From contig CAJUDX010000002.1 of assembly GCA_910584785.1 (NCBI GenBank), positions 29,677 through 93,676 on the forward strand: 64,000 bases of DNA, in the 5' to 3' direction. The first letter of the stretch is position 1. Every line of letters begins with the position of its first letter. A program made the translations under genes and the position numbers. The stretch is from an uncultured Lachnospiraceae bacterium (GTDB lineage: Bacteria; Bacillota; Clostridia; Lachnospirales; Lachnospiraceae). Below, piece after piece: positions 1-8,484 of the stretch. Under the pieces are notes generated by a model. That model worked only from the letters and a program-made list of their open reading frames with translations. It searched no databases and was not told the DNA's origin.

Positions 1-245
1 TGGAATGCCTGGACTTTATGCAGTTTTGGTATCGGGATGTTTTAATGTTTAAGGTGACAAAGGATGTAAATCTTTTGATTTTTAAGGAAGAATATCCAAT
101 CATTAACGAAATCAGCAAGAAAAGCGGGTATGAGGGCCTGGAAAATATTTTAGCAGCAATTGATAAGGCCAGGGTAAGACTGGCAGCTAATGTGAACATG
201 GAGCTGGTATTGGAGCTTATGCTGCTGGTAATGAAGGAGAATTAG
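1..245 (+). CDS. holB: DNA polymerase III delta' subunit, C-terminal fragment
   Basis: This is the tail of the clamp-loader subunit delta', which helps load the sliding clamp at replication forks. The frame is open from base 3 and the start lies upstream of the window, so only about 80 codons are visible. The tail is helical, with a WYRD segment near its start and ANVNMELVLE near its end, which resembles the usual end of HolB proteins. It stops one base before the RicT gene, and the order holB-ricT-trmN-rsmI is common in Firmicutes. The AAA+ domain cannot be seen, so the call rests on the tail and the neighbours. Confidence 0.75.
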   Translation, partial: ECLDFMQFWYRDVLMFKVTKDVNLLIFKEEYPIINEISKKSGYEGLENILAAIDKARVRLAANVNMELVLELMLLVMKEN

Positions 246-246
246 A

Positions 247-1161
247 ATGATAAATGTAATTGGAGTACGTTTCCGGGCCGCAGGAAAGATTTATTATTTT
301 GATCCTGCTGGTCTGGAGATTAAGACAGGCGATAATGTTATCGTGGAGACGGCAAGGGGGATTGAGTTTGGCTATGTGGTGTTAGGCAACCGGGAAGTTG
401 AGGAGAGCAAGGTGATTCAGCCGTTAAAGCCGGTTATTCGTATGGCGACGGAGGAGGACCGCAGGGTTGAGGCAAGGAATAAGGAAAAGGAAAAAGAAGC
501 CTTTGCCATCTGCCTGGAAAAGATCCGCAAGCGGGGTTTGGAGATGAAGCTTATCGATGCCGAGTACACCTTTGATAATAATAAAGTGCTGTTTTATTTC
601 ACTGCGGACGGAAGGATAGATTTCCGGGAGCTGGTGAAGGATTTGGCGGCAGTGTTTAAAACCCGGATTGAACTGCGTCAGGTAGGCGTTCGGGATGAGA
701 CTAAGATACTGGGAGGCATCGGGATTTGCGGAAGGCCTCTTTGCTGTCATTCTTATCTGTCTGAATTTATCCCGGTTTCGATTAAGATGGCAAAGGAGCA
801 GAACTTATCCTTAAATCCCACCAAGATTTCCGGTGTCTGCGGTCGCCTGATGTGCTGCTTAAAGAATGAGGAGGAAACCTATCAGGTATTAAACAGCAAG
901 CTTCCTAATATTGGAGATTTTGTGACTGCCGATGATGGCCTTAAGGGAGAAGTGCACAGTGTAAATGTGCTTCGTCAGTTGGTTAAGGTTTTAGTTACGA
1001 TCAATAACGATGAAAAGGAAATTCGGGAGTACCATGCGGATCAACTGAAGTTTAAACCGCGGCGGAAAAAGGACAAGCAAAAGGATAATGCAAAGGAAGA
1101 GGCAGAGCTGCGGGCGCTTGAGGCGTTGGAGAAAAAGGAAGGAAAGTCAAAATTGTCATGA
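247..1161 (+). CDS. ricT: RicT/YaaT PSP1-domain protein
   Basis: PSP1-domain protein of the YaaT/RicT family. In Bacillus subtilis RicT works with RicA and RicF as an Fe-S complex that affects RNase Y processing, sporulation and competence. The 304-residue length is normal. The conserved PSP1 cysteine clusters are visible at about residues 160-168 (ICGRPLCCHS) and 198-205 (VCGRLMCCL), the probable cluster ligands. A lysine/glutamate-rich tail (about 265-304) is likely disordered. It starts one base after the holB stop and its stop overlaps the next start as ATGA, so the genes are translationally coupled. Members of this family are annotated from sequence; activity here is inferred. Confidence 0.9.
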   Translation: MINVIGVRFRAAGKIYYFDPAGLEIKTGDNVIVETARGIEFGYVVLGNREVEESKVIQPLKPVIRMATEEDRRVEARNKEKEKEAFAICLEKIRKRGLEMKLIDAEYTFDNNKVLFYFTADGRIDFRELVKDLAAVFKTRIELRQVGVRDETKILGGIGICGRPLCCHSYLSEFIPVSIKMAKEQNLSLNPTKISGVCGRLMCCLKNEEETYQVLNSKLPNIGDFVTADDGLKGEVHSVNVLRQLVKVLVTINNDEKEIREYHADQLKFKPRRKKDKQKDNAKEEAELRALEALEKKEGKSKLS

Positions 1162-1907
1162 TAGAAAACCCACAGAGGTTGTTAAAGGATAAAGAACGTA
1201 TTGACGATTTAGAGCGAAATGGGTATGGTATTATTCAACGGAAGGACGGCTTTTGCTTTGGCATGGATGCAGTCCTTCTTTCTGGTTTTGTGCAGGTAAA
1301 GCTGGGCGAAAAGGTTTTAGACTTAGGGACGGGGACAGGGATTATTCCGATTTTATTGGAGGCAAAAACAGCAGGACGTCATTTTACTGGCTTGGAAATT
1401 CAAGAAGAAATTGTAGATATGGCGAAGCGCAGTGTGCGTTTAAACCAGTTAGAGGAGAAAATTTGTATTGTTCAGGGGGATATTAAGGAAGCCGGGGCGC
1501 TATTTTCCCGTGCCTCCTTTGATGTAGTTACTTCAAACCCGCCCTATATCCAATCTGCGGGCGGGCTTAAGAATCCGGGAGAAGTAAAGGCAATTTCCCG
1601 TCATGAAATTTTGTGCACCCTTGAGGATGTTGTTCGGGAGGCCGGGAAGCTGGTAAGACCGGGGGGAAGATTTTACCTGGTTCATCGACCGCAGCGGTTG
1701 ATTGAGATTATTTTTGTGATGAAACGGTATGCATTAGAACCTAAACGGCTGAAATTTGTCCATCCCTTTCTTAACCGGGAGGCAAATATGGTGTTGATTG
1801 AAGCGGTGCGGGGAGGCGGATCGATGGTAAAGGTGGAAAAACCGGTGATTGTATTTAAAGAGCCAGGGGTGTATACCGATGAAATTCGCCAGGTTTACGG
1901 CTATTGA
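1158..1907 (+). CDS. trmN6: tRNA1(Val) (adenine-37-N6)-methyltransferase-like protein
   Basis: SAM-dependent N6-adenine methyltransferase of the TrmN6/YabB family, predicted to modify a tRNA. The 249-residue Rossmann-fold protein shows the SAM-binding motif LGTGTGIIPILL near residue 50 and the amino-methyltransferase catalytic motif NPPY near residue 128. Its start overlaps the ricT stop (ATGA), and rsmI follows after 20 bases, so it sits in an RNA-modification operon. The exact substrate is not readable from the sequence; tRNA1(Val) A37 is the family's known target in Escherichia coli. Confidence 0.85.
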   Translation: MIENPQRLLKDKERIDDLERNGYGIIQRKDGFCFGMDAVLLSGFVQVKLGEKVLDLGTGTGIIPILLEAKTAGRHFTGLEIQEEIVDMAKRSVRLNQLEEKICIVQGDIKEAGALFSRASFDVVTSNPPYIQSAGGLKNPGEVKAISRHEILCTLEDVVREAGKLVRPGGRFYLVHRPQRLIEIIFVMKRYALEPKRLKFVHPFLNREANMVLIEAVRGGGSMVKVEKPVIVFKEPGVYTDEIRQVYGY

Positions 1908-1927
1908 AGGAAAGGATTGAATGAACG

Positions 1928-2785
1928 ATGGATGGAGTGCCGGGAAAGTTATATTTATGTGCTACGCCGATTGGAAATCTGGAAGATATCACGCTGCGGG
2001 TGCTGACGACCTTAAAAGAAGTGGATGTAATTGCTGCGGAGGATACCAGACACAGTATTAAGCTGTTAAACCATTTTGAAATTAAAACACCAATGACCAG
2101 CTATCATGAATATAATAAGGTGGAAAAGGCCAGGCGGCTTGTAGAAAAGCTTAAGGAAGGGCTTAACATTGCCCTAATTACCGACGCTGGGACGCCGGGA
2201 ATTTCTGATCCGGGGGAGGAATTGGTGCGCCAGTGCTATGCGTCGGGAATTGCGGTGACTTCACTTCCCGGTCCGGCTGCCTGTATTACAGCGCTGACGG
2301 TATCGGGGCTGGGGACACGGCGGTTTTGCTTTGAAGCTTTTTTGCCCGCAGAGAAAAAAGAACGTTCCCGGATATTGGAAGATTTAAAACGGGAAACCAG
2401 GACCATGATTATCTATGAAGCCCCGCATCATCTGCTGAGAACGATGAAAGAGCTTAAGGAAGTCCTGGGCGATCGAAAGGTGACGGTTTGCCGGGAATTG
2501 ACGAAAAAATATGAAGAAATAGCACCTGTGATATTGTCGCAAGCGATAGAGCGGTTTTCCATTGAGGAACCAAGAGGAGAATTTGTCCTAGTTATCGAAG
2601 GAAGAGCGGTGGAGGAGATGATACGGGAAGAACAGAAGGTTTGGGAGGAACTTTCCATCGAGGAGCATATGGAAAGATATCTGAGCCTGGGGATGGATAA
2701 GAAGCAGGCGATGAAGGAAGTGGCGAAAGACAGGGGGATTTCAAAAAGAGAGGTTTACCAGGAGCTTTTGTTAAGTTTAAAGTAA
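1928..2785 (+). CDS. rsmI: 16S rRNA (cytidine-1402-2'-O)-methyltransferase RsmI
   Basis: Methylates the ribose of C1402 in 16S rRNA, fine-tuning the decoding centre. The 285-residue protein belongs to the tetrapyrrole-methylase fold. Family motifs are clear: LYLCATPIGNLEDITLR at the N-terminus, AEDTRHS near residue 37, TDAGTPGISDPG near residue 85 and SLPGPAA near residue 112. It is the last gene of the holB-ricT-trmN6-rsmI run. The C-terminal helix-rich region (about 225-285) is the usual RsmI extension. Confidence 0.95.
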   Translation: MDGVPGKLYLCATPIGNLEDITLRVLTTLKEVDVIAAEDTRHSIKLLNHFEIKTPMTSYHEYNKVEKARRLVEKLKEGLNIALITDAGTPGISDPGEELVRQCYASGIAVTSLPGPAACITALTVSGLGTRRFCFEAFLPAEKKERSRILEDLKRETRTMIIYEAPHHLLRTMKELKEVLGDRKVTVCRELTKKYEEIAPVILSQAIERFSIEEPRGEFVLVIEGRAVEEMIREEQKVWEELSIEEHMERYLSLGMDKKQAMKEVAKDRGISKREVYQELLLSLK

Positions 2786-2867
2786 AACGTCAGATTACCC
2801 TAAGTGTTTGCCATGTTTAGAATGAAGCAGGCAGGGAAAAGATAAAGGATAAAGGAGCGTGAATGAG

Positions 2868-4409
2868 ATGTATGGTGTTGATGCAGAAAAGTGGAGAGCG
2901 GATTTGCCGGAATTTAGGGAAAAGGCAGAAGCATTTTTTGCCGGTGATCTGGATAAGAAGGAGTTTAAGGGGTTTTCCGGCCGATTTGGGAGTTATGCCC
3001 AGAGGGATGGGAAGGGGCTGATGCTCAGGCTTAGGATGACTGGCGGAAGAGTGACAAAGGAGAAGCTTGCTTTTGTAGCGGAAGTCATTGAGGAATTTCA
3101 TGTGAACCTGGTGCATTTGACAACCTGTCAGACGATACAGCTGCATAACCTCAGTGCAGAAGCTGCCAGCAAAATTATGGAACGGGCATTGGATTATGGG
3201 ATAGTTACGATGGGCGGTGGCGGTGATTTTCCCAGAAATGTGATGGTGTCGCCGTTGACGGGAACGGAAGAAGAGTATTTTAATGTAATGCCGTATGCGG
3301 AAGCCGCTGGTGAGTATTTGATGCAGTTTATTCACCGGAAAAAGCTACCGAGAAAATTAAAAACCGTATTTTCCAACAGCCCGGCAAATATTTCTCATGC
3401 GACCTTTAGAGATTTAGGATTTGCGGCAAGGCCGGATGGAAAATTTGATGTCTATTGTGCCGGAGGTCTGGGGCCAAATCCACAGTTTGGGTTAAAGGTT
3501 GGGGAGGCGGTGAACCCGGAAAAGATTCTTTATTATATTGCAGCGATGTGGGAGACCTTCAGTGCCTATGGAAATTATGAGAACCGGGCAAAGGCCAGGA
3601 CACGCTATCTGCGCCAGTCACTTGGCGATGAGGGTCTGAAAAAGGCGTTTGGTGAAAAGTTAAACACTGTGTTGGATTCCGGAGAGGATTTAACGATTAC
3701 GGTAGAGGAAAAAGAGATTACAAAAACAGGTGATGGGAGTCAGGCGAAAGGAAAGAGAATACAAAAACAGAAGCAAAAGGGGTTATATACGGTGCATTAT
3801 CATCCGATTGGAGGCACCATTGCGCCGGAAAAATTTGGTGAGCTTTATCGATTACTCTCTACGATGGAGGATGTTGAAATTCGGCTCGCACCGGACGGGT
3901 CCCTCTATATTATTCATTTAACCGGAAATGAGGCAAAGGCAGTGGAAGCTGCAACACAGGACGGAGCAGAAAGTGCACTGGAAGCATCGGTGGCCTGCAT
4001 CGGGGCATCCATCTGCCAGGCGGGAGTCCGGGATTCACAGAAGCTTTTGCAGTCGATTGTGGAGGCTGTAAGGAAGGCAGGGATTTCCCACGATGCTCTT
4101 CCTCAGCTTCATATTTCGGGCTGTCCTTCTTCCTGCGGGACACATCAAATAGGAAAGATTGGATTCCGCGGCGGGGTAAAACTTATAGACAAAGTTCCGC
4201 ACCCGGCATTTACCCTGTATGTAAATGGATGCGACAAACAGGGCCAGGAGGCAATGGGGGAGGAAGTTGGTGTTATCTTAGAAAAGGATATTCCCAATTT
4301 CATGGTGGAATTAGGGAAAACCGTGGATGCTTTGGGAATGGTGTTTGAGAAGTGGGTGTCAGAAAACCCGGAGGGTGTTAAGACGGCGGCAAAGAAGTAT
4401 TTACAGTAG
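2868..4409 (+). CDS. Nitrite/sulfite reductase-family hemoprotein
   Basis: Predicted siroheme and [4Fe-4S] reductase that passes six electrons to nitrite or sulfite. The protein has about 513 residues with two ferredoxin-like half domains (an SGRFGSYAQRDGKGLMLRLR segment and a VHYHPIGGT segment). The four cluster/siroheme cysteines are present as C-x5-C (CIGASIC) and C-x3-C (SGCPSSCGTHQ). A GTG lies nine bases upstream, but AAAGGAG at 2851-2857 is spaced correctly only for the ATG at 2868. A lysine/glutamine-rich insert lies between the half domains (about residues 285-305). It stands alone, with no siroheme synthase or flavoprotein partner nearby, so nitrite versus sulfite as substrate cannot be decided. 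Confidence 0.85.
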   Translation: MYGVDAEKWRADLPEFREKAEAFFAGDLDKKEFKGFSGRFGSYAQRDGKGLMLRLRMTGGRVTKEKLAFVAEVIEEFHVNLVHLTTCQTIQLHNLSAEAASKIMERALDYGIVTMGGGGDFPRNVMVSPLTGTEEEYFNVMPYAEAAGEYLMQFIHRKKLPRKLKTVFSNSPANISHATFRDLGFAARPDGKFDVYCAGGLGPNPQFGLKVGEAVNPEKILYYIAAMWETFSAYGNYENRAKARTRYLRQSLGDEGLKKAFGEKLNTVLDSGEDLTITVEEKEITKTGDGSQAKGKRIQKQKQKGLYTVHYHPIGGTIAPEKFGELYRLLSTMEDVEIRLAPDGSLYIIHLTGNEAKAVEAATQDGAESALEASVACIGASICQAGVRDSQKLLQSIVEAVRKAGISHDALPQLHISGCPSSCGTHQIGKIGFRGGVKLIDKVPHPAFTLYVNGCDKQGQEAMGEEVGVILEKDIPNFMVELGKTVDALGMVFEKWVSENPEGVKTAAKKYLQ

Positions 4410-4422
4410 ACGTGCGGGATAA

Positions 4423-4468
4423 TACCCTCGATGGACAAAGACATACACGTCCTTGTTCACTGAGGGTA
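4423..4468 (+). terminator. Imperfect hairpin after the reductase gene
   Basis: TACCCTC at 4423-4429 pairs perfectly with GAGGGTA at 4462-4468, with partly complementary sequence inside. No T-run follows directly, so this may be an mRNA-stabilising stem or the first half of a two-part terminator. Confidence 0.4.
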
Positions 4469-4485
4469 ACGTTTATGGATTAAAA

Positions 4486-4524
4486 AAGGACTGTTCCGGT
4501 GATGGGGAAACAGTCCTCTTTTTT
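4486..4524 (+). terminator. Rho-independent terminator
   Basis: AGGACTGTT (4487-4495) pairs with AACAGTCCT (4509-4517), followed by C and six T. It is a textbook intrinsic terminator closing the operon that ends with the reductase gene. Confidence 0.85.
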
Positions 4525-4663
4525 GCACTAATTTAAAAATCTTAACTTATTTTATTTTGTATGGTGCAGATTTCACACTCTTGATTTTAGGTCGTACATC
4601 ACCAGTTGAATTGTCAGCAAGTGTTTTTCTGCCTGATTTGCGATAAACCTAGTCTTTTTCCGT

Positions 4664-4933
4664 TTAAACGGCTTCGACGATAGTCATACCGGCAATCTTA
4701 GCAAGTCTGCGGATGGAATCCTTGGATACTTTGCGTCCTTCAAATTCTACCAGGTCTTCGGTGCTGCCATTAAAAATATCAGCGGACTCAGCCTTACGCA
4801 GAATGATACAGTTATCCTGTACCGAAATTTCGAGACCATCTTTCACATCCAAGTCAAGGCTTCTCCGCAGTTCGATGGGAAGTGTAATTCTCCCCAGTTC
4901 ATCGAGTTTACGAACTACTCCTGTGGTCTTCAT
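4664..4933 (-). CDS. abrB: AbrB/SpoVT-type transition-state regulator
   Basis: Small DNA-binding regulator of the AbrB family, 89 residues. The N-terminal swapped-hairpin DNA-binding domain is clear (MKTTGVVRKLDELGRITLPI, then ELRRSLDL), and a C-terminal extension of about 40 residues is typical of Clostridia AbrB paralogues. A longer frame exists upstream, but the ATG at 4933 has AGGGGG just before it on the minus strand, and the domain begins there. It is a single gene divergent from the fatty-acid operon. AbrB proteins often repress stationary-phase genes and themselves; the AT-rich 280-base divergent region would be the natural place for that. Confidence 0.9.
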   Translation of the reverse strand: MKTTGVVRKLDELGRITLPIELRRSLDLDVKDGLEISVQDNCIILRKAESADIFNGSTEDLVEFEGRKVSKDSIRRLAKIAGMTIVEAV

Positions 4934-4984
4934 AGTTAACCCCCTTTTTTGGTAAGATTTTAATAGTGCACCCCCTGCAATACT

Positions 4985-5014
4985 AACATACCATATATTG
5001 TAAGTATATGTCAA
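4985..5014 (-). promoter_or_regulatory. Promoter of the AbrB-type gene
   Basis: On the minus strand TTGACA (5014-5009) is separated by 18 bases from TATGTT (4990-4985), about 50 bases before the start codon. This is a close sigma-A match. Confidence 0.6.
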
Positions 5015-5136
5015 TGATTACCATATAGTCAGAATATTGTCCGTTTTGGAAGTAATTGCAAAAAAATATAAAAGGTATATTCTATATGCAATAGAAATTT
5101 TTGGAAAAATTAATTTGGATTTTTTTCGAAAAGGGC

Positions 5137-5165
5137 TTGACAAAGAAAGTATCATCCCTTACTAT
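5137..5165 (+). promoter_or_regulatory. Fatty-acid operon promoter
   Basis: TTGACA at 5137-5142, a 17-base spacer, then TACTAT at 5160-5165. This is a near-consensus sigma-A promoter about 45 bases upstream of fabH. Confidence 0.8.
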
Positions 5166-5166
5166 T

Positions 5167-5198
5167 AGTTTGAAATTCAAAATATTTGATTCTTGAAG
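5167..5198 (+). promoter_or_regulatory. FabT-like operator, tandem palindromes
   Basis: TTTGAAATTCAAA (5169-5181) is a perfect palindrome just downstream of the -10 box. A second weaker copy, TTTGATTCTTGAA, follows at 5185-5197. The TTTGA-N3-TCAAA layout matches the operator of FabT, the MarR-family repressor of fatty-acid synthesis known from streptococci. No fabT gene lies in the window, so the regulator would be encoded elsewhere. The position over the start of transcription fits repression. Confidence 0.6.
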
Positions 5199-5215
5199 TA
5201 TTTATAGGAGAAACC

Positions 5216-6178
5216 ATGATAACAAAAATCATAGGAACTGGGTCATGTGCGGGAAGCCGCAGGGTGACAAATCAGGAGCTTGAACAGCTTGTGGAGACCA
5301 GCGATGAGTGGATTCACAGCCGGACGGGGATTTCTACCCGGTATTTAGCGCAGGAGGAAGGAAGCTGTGCCATGGCGGCTGAAGCAGCTAAAAAGGCCTG
5401 CGCACAGGCGGGAGTTTCGCCGAAGGAGCTGGATTTAATTCTTCTTGCAACCTCCACGCCGGAAAACTGCTTTCCCAGTGAGGCCTGCCAGGTTCAGGGA
5501 AGAATCGGGGCAGATCATGCGGTGGCATTTGATATCAGTGCAGCCTGTTCGGGCTTTATCTTCGCTCTGCACACGGTTCACAGTTTTTTGGTTTCAGGTA
5601 CATACCGGACGGCGTTAGTCATCGGGGTGGACGAGCTGAGTAAGGCAGTGGACTGGAGTGACCGGAGGACATGCGTTCTCTTTGGGGACGGGGCAGGAGC
5701 CTGTGTCGTCCGGGCAGAAAAGGAAGGAAGATTTTGCAGTACCATTGGTTCTGACGGAAGCCGGGGGGATATTCTGACCTGCCAGGCCAGAAGCGGAGGA
5801 AATTTTTTAACAGGAAAACGACCAGAGCTTGGATTTATAGCAATGGATGGACAGGAGGTCTTTAAGTTTGCTGTAAAGAAGGTTCCTGCATGTATTGAGG
5901 AAATGCTTGAGAAAGAAGGAGAGAAAAAGGAAAATATTCGTTTTTATCTGCTTCACCAGGCAAATGAGAGAATTATTGAGACGGTCGCTAAGCGCCTGGG
6001 CGAGCCTGTGGAAAAGTTTCCGATGAACATTGGACAATATGGGAATACTTCGGCGGCATCCATTCCTATTTTATTCGATGAGTTAAATCAGGAAGGGAAG
6101 CTTAAGCGCGGGGATAAGCTGGTGCTGGCTGGTTTTGGCGCAGGGCTTACCTGGGGAAGCATTTTGCTGGAATGGTAG
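5216..6178 (+). CDS. fabH: 3-oxoacyl-ACP synthase III
   Basis: Starts fatty-acid synthesis by condensing an acyl-CoA primer with malonyl-ACP. The 320-residue thiolase-fold enzyme carries the catalytic triad: Cys in ISAACSGFIFAL, His in LLHQANERI and Asn in GQYGNTSAAS. The start is set by AGGAG at 5206-5210, six bases before ATG 5216; the longer TTG-initiated frame has no such site. It is the first gene of the fab operon, behind a strong promoter and FabT-like palindromes. Confidence 0.95.
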   Translation: MITKIIGTGSCAGSRRVTNQELEQLVETSDEWIHSRTGISTRYLAQEEGSCAMAAEAAKKACAQAGVSPKELDLILLATSTPENCFPSEACQVQGRIGADHAVAFDISAACSGFIFALHTVHSFLVSGTYRTALVIGVDELSKAVDWSDRRTCVLFGDGAGACVVRAEKEGRFCSTIGSDGSRGDILTCQARSGGNFLTGKRPELGFIAMDGQEVFKFAVKKVPACIEEMLEKEGEKKENIRFYLLHQANERIIETVAKRLGEPVEKFPMNIGQYGNTSAASIPILFDELNQEGKLKRGDKLVLAGFGAGLTWGSILLEW

Positions 6179-6265
6179 GACGCTGCAGGAAAGCTTCATA
6201 GGTTATCAAATAAGATATAATAAAAACTAAAAGGAAAAAACAGAAAAGGAAAAGGAGAAAAAAAG

Positions 6266-6499
6266 ATGTTAGAGAAGATGAAGGAAATTATTGCGGATCA
6301 GTTAAGTGTTGAAGTGGAGAATGTTACGGAGGCTTCTACTTTTAAGGAGGATTTAGGTGCAGATTCCCTGGATTTATTTAACCTGGTTATGGCATTAGAG
6401 GACGAGTACCATGTGGAGATTCCATCAGAGGATTTGGAAAAGCTGACGACGGTTGGCGATGTTATAACCTATTTAAAAGAAAAAGGTGTTGAAGAATAA
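6266..6499 (+). CDS. acpP: Acyl carrier protein
   Basis: Carries growing acyl chains on a phosphopantetheine arm. The protein has 77 residues and is strongly acidic. The attachment site is in the canonical GADSLDLFNLV motif (Ser near residue 37). AAAAGGAG precedes the ATG. It lies between fabH and fabK, so it is the housekeeping ACP of fatty-acid synthesis, unlike the second, divergent ACP at 53796. Confidence 0.95.
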   Translation: MLEKMKEIIADQLSVEVENVTEASTFKEDLGADSLDLFNLVMALEDEYHVEIPSEDLEKLTTVGDVITYLKEKGVEE

Positions 6500-6566
6500 A
6501 AATTAGCCGAAAAGCCAAAAAACGTTTATGGCTTACACAGAGTTTGTGGCAAAGAAGAGGAAGAGA

Positions 6567-7511
6567 ATGAAGACAAGAATAACAGAAATGCTGGGAATCC
6601 AATATCCTATTATTCAGGGAGGTATGGCCTGGGTGGCAGAACATCACCTGGCGGCAGCTGTGTCTGCAGCAGGTGGCCTGGGCTTAATCGGCGGGGCGAA
6701 TGCGCCGGGAGAGGTGGTTCGGGAAGAAATCCGAAAGGCCAGGGAAATTACCGATAAGCCGTTTGGCGTTAATGTTATGCTGATGAGCCCATATGCCGAT
6801 GATGTGGCAAAGGTGGTTGTCGAGGAGGGCATTAAGGTTGTTACGACAGGGGCAGGAAACCCGGAAAAATATATGGAGATGTGGAAGGCGGCGGGAGTTA
6901 AAGTTATTCCTGTCGTAGCTTCGGTAGCTTTGGCAAGAAGAATGGAAAAGTACGGGGCGGATGCTGTCGTGGCAGAAGGGACTGAGTCCGGCGGTCACAT
7001 CGGTGAGGCAACGACGATGACCTTAGTTCCCCAGGTGGCTGATGCGGTAGCTATCCCGGTGATTGCCGCGGGAGGCATCGGTGACGGAAGGGGAATTGCT
7101 GCTTCCTTTATGTTGGGAGCTGAGGCCGTGCAGGTGGGAACCCGCTTTGTTGTGGCAAAGGAATCCATTGTCCACGAAAATTATAAGCAGAGAATTATGA
7201 AAGCTAAGGATATCGATTCGGCAGTTACCGGACGCAGTCACGGGCATCCCATCCGCTGTCTGCGCAATAAAATGACCAGAGAATATGTCCGCATGGAGCA
7301 GGAGGGAAAGAGCTTTGAGGAGTTGGAGTATTTGACCCTTGGCACACTCCGCAGGGCGGTTCAGGAAGGCGATGTCAACGAAGGTACTGTGATGGCCGGG
7401 CAGATTGCAGGAATGATTTCCAAAGAGCAGAGCTGTGAAGAAATCATCACTGAGATGATGGAACAGGCGGAAGCATTACTGAGCAGTCCTGTTTCTTTCT
7501 GCACCCGATAA
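6567..7511 (+). CDS. fabK: Enoyl-ACP reductase II (FMN-dependent)
   Basis: Performs the last reduction of each elongation cycle using FMN and NAD(P)H. FabK enzymes are unrelated to the triclosan-sensitive FabI. The protein has about 314 residues in a TIM-barrel fold. Signature segments are IQGGMAWVAEHHLAAAVSAAG at the start, ESGGHIGE in the middle and AAGGIGDGRG plus GAEAVQVGTRF for FMN phosphate binding. The ATG at 6567 follows AGAGGAAGAG and begins exactly at the family's usual N-terminus (MKTRITEMLGIQYPI), so the 13 extra codons upstream are not used in this model. Confidence 0.95.
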   Translation: MKTRITEMLGIQYPIIQGGMAWVAEHHLAAAVSAAGGLGLIGGANAPGEVVREEIRKAREITDKPFGVNVMLMSPYADDVAKVVVEEGIKVVTTGAGNPEKYMEMWKAAGVKVIPVVASVALARRMEKYGADAVVAEGTESGGHIGEATTMTLVPQVADAVAIPVIAAGGIGDGRGIAASFMLGAEAVQVGTRFVVAKESIVHENYKQRIMKAKDIDSAVTGRSHGHPIRCLRNKMTREYVRMEQEGKSFEELEYLTLGTLRRAVQEGDVNEGTVMAGQIAGMISKEQSCEEIITEMMEQAEALLSSPVSFCTR

Positions 7512-7539
7512 ATTGGGAGGCGCTATGCACTGAAGCGTG

Positions 7540-7560
7540 CACAGAATGGAGGAAATTATG
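7540..7560 (+). repeat. 21-base initiation region, copy 1 (fabD)
   Basis: The 21 bases ending in the fabD start codon are identical to those ending in the fabZ start codon (11051-11071). They contain GGAGG and an in-frame ATG 12 bases upstream of the likely start. A five-base-pair stem (TGCAC/GTGCA) sits at 7526-7541. Confidence 0.7.
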
Positions 7561-8484
7561 AGTAAGCTTGCATTTATTTATCCCGGTCAGGGTGCACAAT
7601 ACATCGGTATGGGACAGGAGTTTTATGAGCAGACAGAAGTCGGGAAAAGAACATGGGACAAAGCTTCGAGGCTTTTGGGCTTTTCCATGCCGGATTTATG
7701 TTTTAAAGAAAATGAACAGTTAAATATTACGGAATATACTCAGGCCGCCATGGTGACGGTCAGTATTGCCATGACAAAGGTTCTGGAAGAAAAGGGCGTC
7801 CGCCCGGATGTAACAGCAGGGTTAAGCCTGGGTGAATATGCTGCTCTTTATGCAGCCGGTGTAATGAGCGAAGAGGACGCAATCACCGTTGTGCGCCAGC
7901 GGGGAATGTTGATGCAGGAAGCAGTTCCCACGGGAATTGGGGCAATGGCAGCAGTGCTTGCACTGGAGAACAAGACGATTGAAGATGTGATATCGGATAT
8001 CGACGATGTATGGATTGCCAATTATAATTGTCCGGGGCAGACCGTGATTTCCGGGAAAAAAGAAGCCGTGGATCTGGCCTGTGAAAAACTTAAGGCGGCT
8101 GGGGCCAAAAGAACACTCCCCTTAAATGTCAGTGGCCCGTTTCATTCTGGTATGCTTACCGAAGCCGGGGAAAAGCTGGGGAAGGTGCTGGAAACCGTTT
8201 CGTTAAACCAGCCAGTGATTCCTTATGTGGCAAATGTAACAGCTGAATATGTAACCGATGTTTCAGCGGTAAAGGAATTGTTGAAAAAGCAGGTTTCCTC
8301 TTCGGTGCGCTGGCAGCAGAGCGTGGAGGCGATGATTGCCGGGGGCGTGGACATGTTTATTGAAATCGGGCCGGGGAAAACCCTCAGCGGATTTATGAAG
8401 AAAATTAACCGGAGCGCTCAGGTGATGAATATTGAGAAACTTTCGGATGTGGAGAAAGTTATTGCAGAATGGAGAAGGACATGA
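7558..8484 (+). CDS. fabD: Malonyl-CoA:ACP transacylase
   Basis: Moves the malonyl group from CoA to ACP to supply elongation units. The protein has 308 residues. The nucleophile elbow is GLSLGEYAAL (Ser near 91) and the catalytic His is in SGPFHSGML near residue 198; PGQGAQ near the N-terminus is also a family mark. The chosen ATG has GGAGG seven bases upstream and gives the standard MSKLAFIYPGQGAQ start; an in-frame ATG 12 bases earlier cannot be excluded. The stop overlaps the fabG start as ATGA. Confidence 0.95.
   Translation: MSKLAFIYPGQGAQYIGMGQEFYEQTEVGKRTWDKASRLLGFSMPDLCFKENEQLNITEYTQAAMVTVSIAMTKVLEEKGVRPDVTAGLSLGEYAALYAAGVMSEEDAITVVRQRGMLMQEAVPTGIGAMAAVLALENKTIEDVISDIDDVWIANYNCPGQTVISGKKEAVDLACEKLKAAGAKRTLPLNVSGPFHSGMLTEAGEKLGKVLETVSLNQPVIPYVANVTAEYVTDVSAVKELLKKQVSSSVRWQQSVEAMIAGGVDMFIEIGPGKTLSGFMKKINRSAQVMNIEKLSDVEKVIAEWRRT

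Noticed and set aside
2817..3335. 172-codon frame on the minus strand
   Set aside because: Antisense to the reductase gene; His/Pro-rich shadow.
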